Below, piece after piece: positions 1 to 5,688 of a stretch of DNA of 9,972 bases. The stretch covers positions 1 to 9,972 of the forward strand of contig JAFSWA010000061.1 of assembly GCA_017444705.1 (NCBI GenBank), written 5' to 3'. A program made the translations under genes and the position numbers. Under the pieces are notes generated by a model. The model searched no databases and had not been told where the DNA came from. It worked only from the letters and a program-made list of their open reading frames with translations. How positions within the stretch are numbered: position 1 is the stretch's first letter; every line of letters starts with the position of its first letter. This stretch comes from a bacterium. GTDB taxonomy: Bacteria > Cyanobacteriota > Vampirovibrionia > Gastranaerophilales > Gastranaerophilaceae.

Positions 1-205
1 AGCATTGAAAAAAGTCAAATTAAATCTTGTTTTATTATAAGAAAATAATAACTCAAGTCTTGAAGCAATCGGATATATTCAAACAATAAATACAAAATAC
101 TTATCAGTATATTTTGATGATGAAGATATCCAACATAGACAAAAATCAACTTATACAACAACTGACGGAAAAACCTATCAAGCAGATGACGTATGGTTTT
201 CATAG
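1..205 (+). pseudogene. 3' end of an unidentified gene with an interrupted frame
   Basis: Positions 41-203 are open in one plus-strand frame, giving a sensible C-terminus that reads LEAIGYIQTINTKYLSVYF and ends DDVWFS before TAG at 203-205. A strong terminator follows about 30 nt later, which fits a real gene end. The same frame carries TAA at 38-40, and the neighbouring frame, open from base 1 (SIEKSQIKSCFIIRK), stops at 46-48. There is no start codon inside the open stretch. The simplest reading is one gene entering from the left with a 1-nt indel near the A-rich run at 41-49, or a nonsense codon at 38-40. The family is not recognised; the C-terminus faintly resembles the tail of a pilin-like protein, which is only a guess. 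A sequencing or assembly error is equally possible. Confidence 0.38.
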
Positions 206-235
206 AGACTAAGCTAAGCTCATAATAATAAAACG

Positions 236-267
236 GAACCCCGAAAAGTAAAAATTTCGGGGTTCTT
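236..267 (+). terminator. Rho-independent terminator
   Basis: A perfect 11-bp stem GAACCCCGAAA (236-246) pairs with TTTCGGGGTTC (255-265) around an 8-nt loop, followed by TT and an AT-rich stretch. It lies 30 nt after the TAG at 205 and so closes the gene entering from the left. It also insulates the next gene from read-through. The T-tract is short, but the stem is the most GC-rich structure nearby. Confidence 0.8.
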
Positions 268-269
268 AA

Positions 270-320
270 TTGTAAACTTTTGTAAATATTTTATATATTA
301 TTGAAATATTATTTCAATAA
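270..320 (+). promoter_or_regulatory. Candidate promoter plus 23-bp palindromic operator upstream of the 551-aa gene
   Basis: A perfect inverted repeat, TTATTGAAAT (298-307), ATT spacer, ATTTCAATAA (311-320), lies 39 nt before the ATG at 360. A weak sigma-70-like pair, TTGTAA (270-275) and TATATT (294-299) with an 18-nt spacer, sits just upstream, which would put the palindrome over the transcription start. TGTAAA also occurs twice ten bases apart (271-276, 281-286). The palindrome is seen directly; the promoter and operator roles are inference, and AT-rich DNA produces such boxes by chance. Confidence 0.4.
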
Positions 321-359
321 ATAACTTTATATACATGTGATTTTAAGAAAGAGTCTAAT

Positions 360-2015
360 ATGGGTATAACTAATTCTCTGCAAAACGGTCGTAAGACAGC
401 ACAAATTCAAACCAATGCAAATGTAGCAATTAATACCGGCAACGGTCATTCAAACATTAAAGTTACTGCAAAAAATTCTACTATTGATACAGGCTGCGGA
501 AATCAAGATATAAATGTTGCAGTTTCCGAAAATTTATCAATTGATACAGGGTTTTGCGGAGAAGATAAAATTAAGGCTAATGTTGGCGGAAATGCCAAAA
601 TCGTAACAAGAGAAGATAACGATATTATAAATCTTAAAGTTGACGGGAATTTTTATGTTGATGCCGGAATGGTGCATCCTGAATGTGGTGCGGAAAGCGA
701 TGATGATATAGTTTTCATCAGCGGTAATGTTAATAATTTCAGCGGACAAAACTATGTTTCAACAGGACAAGGCAACGATAACGTAAGAATTTCCGCAAAT
801 AATGTCAATATTGAAAAAGCAGACGGTGAACTGACATTAGGCTTTTTTGGTGACAATTATAATGTAAATTCCAAAGCTGATAATAATACTATCGGCTTTT
901 GGGGCGATGATATAAATATTAATATTACCGGTAACGGTTACAACGATATTGAAACCTTGGATTTTGCTATGGAAGACGGTAAATTTACCGATTTTGATTT
1001 TCAAAAATTGATAGATGAAGATTCTTATGTCGGAACGACAACGGAAGTTGAAATTAAAGAAGAACTTACTGCAAATTCAAATATTGATAAAATCGCAAAA
1101 AAATATAATTTATCTGATGCCCAAAAAGAAATGTTGGAAAATATTGATTATGATAACTTAAATACAAAATTGGTATTATACAAAAGCGGAAAAGAATACA
1201 AAATCGGAATAAGTTCAAATGACAATGTTTATGATGCCGTAAAAGGCAATCTTCTTACCAAGACAGAGGTATCTCAATCTACAAAAATAACTAAGAAAAA
1301 GAAGAAAAAATGGTACGGAAAGAAGACTACCAAGTATTATGCAAAAACAACGACTACTACAAAAGATACGGATTATAAGAAACAAGATACTATAAATCTT
1401 CACAAAGAAAAGAAAATAACAACAACTACTACTACAACCGATTATTACACTTATAACGGAGCAAATAATGTTTCAATCAATATGAGCGGAAACAGTAATT
1501 ATAATATTGAACTTACTTCAAATGAAGGTAAGGTTAATATTGATGCAAGTGAAAATAACGGTGACGGAAATATTAACATAAGAAGCGGTTATAGCATTGA
1601 CAAAACAAATGTAGATGTCGATGTTAAATATACAACTCAGGACTACGAATTGGATGTAGGTAAATTAGAAACAAAAACATCTTCGACAACAACCAAAAAA
1701 TATCTTGGCAAAAAGACTTCATGGTCCGGATGGGCAAAAAATGTCATGAAAGGTATTGTTTCAGTAGCTTCAATTGCGAGTGCATTTATACCTGTTGCAG
1801 GAGCTTTTATAGCTCCGGCAATAGCGGCTATCGGAAATACGCTTGTTGATTATGAAACACAAACTGTACTTCCCGGACAAAAGAAATCTATGAATAGTGT
1901 ATATAAAAATGCCGCTTCAGTTGCAACATCTGCTTTATCTTATATACCTGTTGTAGGTTCTGCTTTGGAAACGGCTGCAGATATTGGAATTGAATACGGA
2001 ATAAAAGATAAATAA
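360..2015 (+). CDS. Orphan repeat protein: beta-solenoid-like repeats, Lys/Thr-rich linkers, duplicated hydrophobic C-terminus
   Basis: A 551-residue protein of unrecognised family. Residues about 19-195 hold degenerate ~19-residue repeats of the type xxIDTGxGxxDIxVxxxxN, rich in Asn, Asp and Gly, as in beta-helical surface proteins. Residues 205-300 look helical and acidic. A Lys/Thr-rich stretch follows (304-360), including KKKKKK at 312-317, then a second short repeat tract (364-412). Residues 440-460 are again Thr/Lys-rich. The C-terminus has two related Ala/Gly-rich hydrophobic segments, around SVASIASAFIPVAG (468-481) and SVATSALSYIPVVG (520-533). There is no N-terminal signal peptide or usual anchor. 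The ATG at 360 follows AAGAAAGAG (345-353). The gene stands alone between two terminators. A surface or secreted adhesin, a toxin-like protein or a structural scaffold would all fit; none is demonstrated. Confidence 0.85.
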   Translation: MGITNSLQNGRKTAQIQTNANVAINTGNGHSNIKVTAKNSTIDTGCGNQDINVAVSENLSIDTGFCGEDKIKANVGGNAKIVTREDNDIINLKVDGNFYVDAGMVHPECGAESDDDIVFISGNVNNFSGQNYVSTGQGNDNVRISANNVNIEKADGELTLGFFGDNYNVNSKADNNTIGFWGDDININITGNGYNDIETLDFAMEDGKFTDFDFQKLIDEDSYVGTTTEVEIKEELTANSNIDKIAKKYNLSDAQKEMLENIDYDNLNTKLVLYKSGKEYKIGISSNDNVYDAVKGNLLTKTEVSQSTKITKKKKKKWYGKKTTKYYAKTTTTTKDTDYKKQDTINLHKEKKITTTTTTTDYYTYNGANNVSINMSGNSNYNIELTSNEGKVNIDASENNGDGNINIRSGYSIDKTNVDVDVKYTTQDYELDVGKLETKTSSTTTKKYLGKKTSWSGWAKNVMKGIVSVASIASAFIPVAGAFIAPAIAAIGNTLVDYETQTVLPGQKKSMNSVYKNAASVATSALSYIPVVGSALETAADIGIEYGIKDK

Positions 2016-2030
2016 TAACTACAATATAAT

Positions 2031-2057
2031 AAAAGCCCTAAAATTCGGAGCTTTTTT
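2031..2057. terminator. Bidirectional terminator between convergent genes
   Basis: AAAAGC (2031-2036) pairs with GCTTTT (2050-2055), with an inner CC/GG pairing (2037-2038, 2047-2048) and one bulged A. On the plus strand a T-run (2052-2057) follows, 35 nt after the stop of the 551-aa gene. On the minus strand the hairpin lies just past the hpt stop (2056-2058) and is followed by a T-rich run. The stem is short, so strength is uncertain. Confidence 0.6.
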
Positions 2058-2577
2058 AAAAATAGCCTATATACGGTAAATTTCTGTAATATCCGTTGTA
2101 GTCAAGTCCATAGCCGACTACAAATTTGTCATCAATTTCAAACCCGTAATAATCAATATTTACATCGATTTTTCTTGCGATTTTTTTATTTAAAAGAGAA
2201 ACCAATTCAAGTGATTTTGTATTATTTTTGAGTTTAATGGACTTTAATAAAAAATCAGCAGTAAACCCTGTATCAACAATATCTTCAACTATCAAAACAT
2301 TCTTGTTATCTAACGGCGGCAGTGTCATATCGAGGTGATTAACCTTTCCCGTTGAAGAATCGCCGTCGTATGTTGAAACCCTTATAAATTCAAGCGTCAA
2401 AGGGAGATTAATTCTTTTAATCAAATCCATACAAAACGGAGTTGAACCTTTCAAAACACAAATAGCACAAATTTCTTCGCCTTTATGTTTTTCATTTATT
2501 TTATTCGCAATCTCTTGAATTTTAGATTGTAAAACTTCTTCCGAATAAAGTATTTTAATATCTTGTAAATTTTTCAT
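2056..2577 (-). CDS. hpt: Hypoxanthine phosphoribosyltransferase
   Basis: A 173-residue cytosolic purine-salvage enzyme that converts hypoxanthine (often also guanine) and PRPP into IMP (GMP) and pyrophosphate. The family signature is the PRPP-binding motif VLIVEDIVDTG at residues 94-104, with its paired acidic residues (E98, D99) and the phosphate loop. LKGS (42-45) is the pyrophosphate loop, STY (68-70) belongs to the flexible catalytic loop, and DDKFVVGYGLDY (149-160) forms the purine and Mg2+ binding end. Length matches typical bacterial Hpt (about 170-185). It is the last gene of the minus-strand operon, starting 7 nt after the SPOR gene stop with only a weak ribosome site, so translational coupling is likely. 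The stop runs into the shared terminator. The family call is very secure; hypoxanthine versus guanine preference cannot be read from the sequence. Confidence 0.95.
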   Translation of the reverse strand: MKNLQDIKILYSEEVLQSKIQEIANKINEKHKGEEICAICVLKGSTPFCMDLIKRINLPLTLEFIRVSTYDGDSSTGKVNHLDMTLPPLDNKNVLIVEDIVDTGFTADFLLKSIKLKNNTKSLELVSLLNKKIARKIDVNIDYYGFEIDDKFVVGYGLDYNGYYRNLPYIGYF

Positions 2578-2584
2578 AGTAAAA

Positions 2585-3292
2585 TTATCTTACTTCTCTC
2601 ACGATTTTAGCTGAGAATCCGGCATTATTGATTTGGTCAGCAACAGCTTTTGCAGATTCATAGTTTGCAAAAACACCAACCTGTAAAGTATAATAGCCGT
2701 TAACTTCTCTGACAATCGGGGTAATATTAAGTCCCGAATTAAGAATATTAGCCTGCATTTCAACCGCTTTTTGCATATCGGAATACTGACCTATATAGAT
2801 TTTTGAAACTGTATTAGAAGTTGTATTCAAATCTGTTTTCGGAGTTTCTATCGGTATAGAAACAGGCTCCATAACTTGTTTATGTTCAACTGTTTCCTTT
2901 TCTTCTGTTTTTGAATCATCTTCACTGTATTTATTTTTTGATTCATCCCGTCTTAATCTTTCGACTATTTCTTCATCCGTTTCATAGCCACGCTCTGAAA
3001 CGCCCGGCATTTCTTCTTCGTTTTGAATCATTTTTAATCTTTGGTCGATTTGAGCTCTGATATTCAATTCGTTTTCTTCATCTTCTCTTTGGTTCATTGA
3101 AGCAACAGGATTTTCCCCTATATTAACATCGGCATTTGAAAATATGCCTCTGAAAAATATTGATGCAAATATTACAACAACAACAAAAGTAGTCATAAAA
3201 ATCAAAACAAGTTTTTTCCAGTTCCCAAATGAATTTTCGGGGACTCTAAACTCTTTTCTTTCATCTTCCGTATAGATTTCTTCTTCCGACAT
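2585..3292 (-). CDS. SPOR-domain membrane protein
   Basis: A 235-residue bitopic inner-membrane protein. An acidic cytoplasmic N-terminus (1-24) with basic residues at 26-27 precedes one hydrophobic segment (about 28-49, LVLIFMTTFVVVVIF...). A long acidic, probably disordered linker (52-160) follows, then a C-terminal SPOR domain (about 162-235). The SPOR domain shows its usual two halves: IYIGQYSDMQKAVEMQANI, then YTLQVGVFANYESAKAVADQ and a final GFSAKIV strand. SPOR domains bind peptidoglycan stripped of stem peptides and often bring proteins to the division site, as in FtsN or DamX. The layout matches that class, but nothing identifies a particular member. The start ATG directly follows the upstream gene's TAA with no intervening base. 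AAGGAG lies 8 nt before it, inside the end of the upstream gene. Confidence 0.88.
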   Translation of the reverse strand: MSEEEIYTEDERKEFRVPENSFGNWKKLVLIFMTTFVVVVIFASIFFRGIFSNADVNIGENPVASMNQREDEENELNIRAQIDQRLKMIQNEEEMPGVSERGYETDEEIVERLRRDESKNKYSEDDSKTEEKETVEHKQVMEPVSIPIETPKTDLNTTSNTVSKIYIGQYSDMQKAVEMQANILNSGLNITPIVREVNGYYTLQVGVFANYESAKAVADQINNAGFSAKIVREVR

Positions 3293-3850
3293 TTAAAATA
3301 CTCCTTTTACTTTTGTAGTCGCATAATTAATTTTCTCTATATTATTACTATAACACTTCATTATTTTTTGTGCCAGAGTTTTTACATCTTTAATACCGAT
3401 TTCATTAATATCACTTGCACTAACAGGTGCTCCCGTACAATCAATATTAAGTGCCGTATGAATCAGACCGCTGACTATTGATTTTGTGGCAATAGAAACG
3501 CTTAATTTCCGTCCGTTATAAAAAAGGTCATCTCCGTTTCTTTTTAAATCGATATTATAATCATTGAGAAAGACCTCTTTTATTGACTGAACAAAAAGTA
3601 TTTGTGCCATTGTAATTTCTTTAATTGAATAATCAAAATGCTCTATAATAAAATTGAGCATTGATTTTGCATAAATCGGCTCATTATTAATTCTGTCCTC
3701 TACATCTACCATATTATCAATAGGGACATCAACTTCCCCGACAAAACTGACAATCGAATCTCCATACATCTTAAAATTAGTTAAAATCCAATGTGGAGAA
3801 AGTTCTTTCCCTGTATATTTTATATTTTCTTCACAAAATAGTGTATTCAT
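3293..3850 (-). CDS. DUF366-family protein of unknown function
   Basis: 185 residues, soluble, with no signal peptide or membrane segment. The N-terminal features KYTGKELSPHWI (11-22), GDSIVSFVGEVDV (30-42) and NNEPIYAKSMLNFIIEHFD (55-73) match my memory of the DUF366 (COG2029) family, whose role is not known. The C-terminal half, DDLFYNGRKLSVSI (107-120) followed by GLIHTALNID (128-137), resembles the core of lipoate/biotin-protein ligases, where a Gly-x-Lys strand and a later hydrophobic strand line the ligand pocket. That likeness is inference. The gene lies 14 nt after queC and abuts the SPOR gene stop-to-start, so it is co-transcribed with both. No clear ribosome site precedes its ATG, which fits coupling to queC. 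Confidence 0.72.
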   Translation of the reverse strand: MNTLFCEENIKYTGKELSPHWILTNFKMYGDSIVSFVGEVDVPIDNMVDVEDRINNEPIYAKSMLNFIIEHFDYSIKEITMAQILFVQSIKEVFLNDYNIDLKRNGDDLFYNGRKLSVSIATKSIVSGLIHTALNIDCTGAPVSASDINEIGIKDVKTLAQKIMKCYSNNIEKINYATTKVKGVF

Positions 3851-3864
3851 ATATACATTTTTGA

Positions 3865-4572
3865 TTAAAAAAGCTTTTTTATCAAGTCCTTTCTTTTATT
3901 CAATATCAATGCATTTTTAAGGTGAAGACAAGATTCACATTTTCCGCAATGTTTTTTTAAACCTGAGTAACAGCTGTATATGTATTCTAACGGCACGTTC
4001 AACTTTATTGCTTCTTGTATTATTTCTTTTTTATCAAGTTTTATAAGAGGTGCCAATACCTTTACATTAGTATTTGTTGAAAATTTAAGTAATTCATTAC
4101 ATTTTTTAATAAAAGTTTCCGAATTATCTTTAAAGGTTTCGCCTTCTTCTTTATTCGCTCCGATTATCACGCAATCAATATTTTCCGCTTCACAAAATGC
4201 GGCTGCAATATTTATAAAAAGTGCGTTTCTGTTTGGAATCCATACTGATTTCATTGATGTTTCAAGTTCCTTTTTATCGGAAAAATTGTTTATTTTATAT
4301 GCTAAATCCGGAGAAGTAAGCCCGTTATGAATTATTTTTTTTAACCAATCAAGTTTAAGAGTAATAAGTTCAAAGCCGTAATGTTCCGCTAATTTTTTTG
4401 CGGCAGCATTTTCATATTTGAAAGAAATTTGCCCGTAATCAAAGATAATCCCTTTTTTAATTTCCGCTTTTGATTTTGCAATACTTACGGCAGAATCCAA
4501 ACCACCGGAAAGCAGTATTATTGCAGTTTTTTTATTTTTATCTTTTTCTTTATCCGTTATCCGACAAGTCAT
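3865..4572 (-). CDS. queC: 7-cyano-7-deazaguanine synthase QueC (queuosine precursor)
   Basis: ATP-dependent cytosolic enzyme converting 7-carboxy-7-deazaguanine and ammonia into preQ0, on the queuosine tRNA pathway. With the start used here the protein has 235 residues. It shows the PP-loop SGGLDS at 22-27, IPNRN at 112-116 and GANKEE at 138-143. A C-terminal zinc-site cluster CYSGLKKHCGKCESC has cysteines at 201, 209, 212 and 215. The usual Tyr-Pro-Asp after the GAN motif is replaced by ETFKDN, a modest deviation. The frame stays open to 4647, but starts above 4572 (4578, 4590, 4647) add residues not typical of the family and overlap the HEAT gene further; even 4572 overlaps its end by 23 nt. 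No strong ribosome site favours any one start. The family call is secure; the start is not. Confidence 0.92.
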   Translation of the reverse strand: MTCRITDKEKDKNKKTAIILLSGGLDSAVSIAKSKAEIKKGIIFDYGQISFKYENAAAKKLAEHYGFELITLKLDWLKKIIHNGLTSPDLAYKINNFSDKKELETSMKSVWIPNRNALFINIAAAFCEAENIDCVIIGANKEEGETFKDNSETFIKKCNELLKFSTNTNVKVLAPLIKLDKKEIIQEAIKLNVPLEYIYSCYSGLKKHCGKCESCLHLKNALILNKRKDLIKKLF

Positions 4573-5530
4573 TGTCATTATCACTTTCATATTCTTTGTA
4601 TATTTCACTTGCTTTATCTTTTGCACATTGGGGATATTTTTCATCATTTAAAATTTCAAACAAAATATCACAACCTGTCAAATTATATAATGCAACTACC
4701 GCATTTTCAATAACCTCAGAATCTTCATCAAATAATGTTGACTTTATAAGCTCAACACTGTCGGGGTGATTTAAGTCCATCAGTGCGGAAATGGCACTGA
4801 TTCTGACCTGTGATGATGCGTCCATTAAATTTGTTTTCAAGGCTTTAATAACTTTTTGAGATGGTGTTGTAGTTATTTTTGACAGAGATTCGATAGCTCT
4901 TTCTTTAAGATATGTAAATTTATCTATCAAACCTCTTTTTGATTCAAGGATATTTACAAGAGTATCAACAGCTCTTTCATCTCCGAGCATTCCGAGTGCT
5001 TTTACGGCAGATTCCTTTACATATACTGATTTTTCATCATCATCAGATACAACATTTATAAGCGGAGTTACGGCATATTTGTCACCAAGTTTTCCCATAG
5101 CTTCCGCACAAGCAAGCCGAACTTTGTAGTTTTCATCTTTTGAATTAAGACAATATAAAAGTATATTGAAAGCTTCCATATTTTTTAAATTTGCAAGAGC
5201 TTTTGTTGCCAAAACTCTAATTTGAACAAGTTTTTCTTCACTTTCAAATCTGTGTTGAATATCATTTTTCATCATTAAAATATTAATAAAAAAATCAAAA
5301 CTATTCGGATGTTTAATTTTATCAATAAGTTTTATAAGGTGTTTTTGAATTTCAAAATCAGTTTCAAGATTAAAAAAATAAATGTAAAGGGTTGTAAGTT
5401 GTTCTTCTGAATAGTTGTTTTCAAGCATTTTTATTGCCTGTATTTTATCTTCACGAGGATTAGACGTTCCAATATAACAAGCATTTGCCAATTCTGTTAA
5501 ATTAAATGCTGAACTTTCTGCCATTTTCAT
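4550..5530 (-). CDS. HEAT-repeat protein
   Basis: 326 residues, mostly alpha-helical, without signal peptide or membrane segment. It contains at least four HEAT/PBS-lyase-like repeats of about 30-36 residues. Examples begin VRLACAEAMGKLGDKYAV (137-154), VKESAVKALGMLGDERAV (171-188), VRISAISALMDLNHPDSV (242-259) and VIENAVVALYNL (273-284). A helical but more divergent N-terminal third precedes them, and an acidic Asp/Asn-rich tail closes the protein (314-326). HEAT arrays form curved scaffolds for protein binding; phycobilin-lyase-like members are common in cyanobacteria and relatives, but nothing here indicates a lyase. It is the first gene of the operon. ATG at 5530 follows AAGG by only 4 nt; ATG at 5524 would give a 10-nt gap, so the start could be either. 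The partner is unknown. Confidence 0.88.
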   Translation of the reverse strand: MKMAESSAFNLTELANACYIGTSNPREDKIQAIKMLENNYSEEQLTTLYIYFFNLETDFEIQKHLIKLIDKIKHPNSFDFFINILMMKNDIQHRFESEEKLVQIRVLATKALANLKNMEAFNILLYCLNSKDENYKVRLACAEAMGKLGDKYAVTPLINVVSDDDEKSVYVKESAVKALGMLGDERAVDTLVNILESKRGLIDKFTYLKERAIESLSKITTTPSQKVIKALKTNLMDASSQVRISAISALMDLNHPDSVELIKSTLFDEDSEVIENAVVALYNLTGCDILFEILNDEKYPQCAKDKASEIYKEYESDNDNDLSDNG

Positions 5531-5549
5531 TACACCTTAGACACTTATT

Positions 5550-5578
5550 AATATAAACTAAACCATTTTGTATTTCAA
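5550..5578 (-). promoter_or_regulatory. Sigma-70-type promoter of the HEAT-queC-DUF366-SPOR-hpt operon
   Basis: On the minus strand TTGAAA (5578-5573) is separated by exactly 17 nt from TATATT (5555-5550). Both boxes are close to consensus. The predicted start, near 5543, gives a leader of about 13 nt before the ATG at 5530. No other promoter-like pair of this quality was noticed before the downstream genes, which fits a single five-gene transcript. Confidence 0.6.
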
Positions 5579-5636
5579 GTATTGCGGGGGTTTAAATTTA
5601 TATTAAGTAATATTAAATTTTTTTTATTTTTTGAAA

Positions 5637-5676
5637 TTTTACCTGCTTTTTTTACTTTATTTATATGTAGGTAAAA
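5637..5676 (+). promoter_or_regulatory. Inverted repeat overlapping the ribosome-binding site of the 192-aa gene
   Basis: TTTTACCTGC (5637-5646) and GTAGGTAAAA (5667-5676) can pair over 10 bp, with a single G-U wobble, around a 20-nt AT-rich loop. The right arm covers the start of the ribosome site AAAAGGA (5673-5679) that serves the ATG at 5689. If both arms are transcribed, the hairpin could hide that site; otherwise it could be a DNA operator. The pairing is seen directly; the role is inference. Confidence 0.35.
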
Positions 5677-5688
5677 GGATGTATTATT

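Noticed and set aside
15..203. Minus-strand open frame of 62 codons over the broken gene at the left edge.
   Set aside because: Hydrophobic, biased composition antisense to the more protein-like plus-strand frame, which ends just before a plus-strand terminator.
1290..1440. Repetitive A-rich stretch (AAGAAAAAG, ACAACTACTACT) considered as a tandem repeat or CRISPR-like array.
   Set aside because: There is no regular unit with spacers; it is the coding DNA of Lys and Thr runs in the 551-aa protein.
3867..3880. Perfect palindrome of six A, GC, six T near the queC stop, resembling a terminator.
   Set aside because: It encodes the last QueC residues (Lys-Lys-Leu-Phe), has no loop, and lies inside an operon whose next gene follows by 14 nt. 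It is most likely codon use at Lys/Phe.
4573..4647. Longer QueC start at 4647 or other ATGs.
   Set aside because: They deepen the overlap with the HEAT gene to as much as 98 nt and add residues beyond the family's usual N-terminus.
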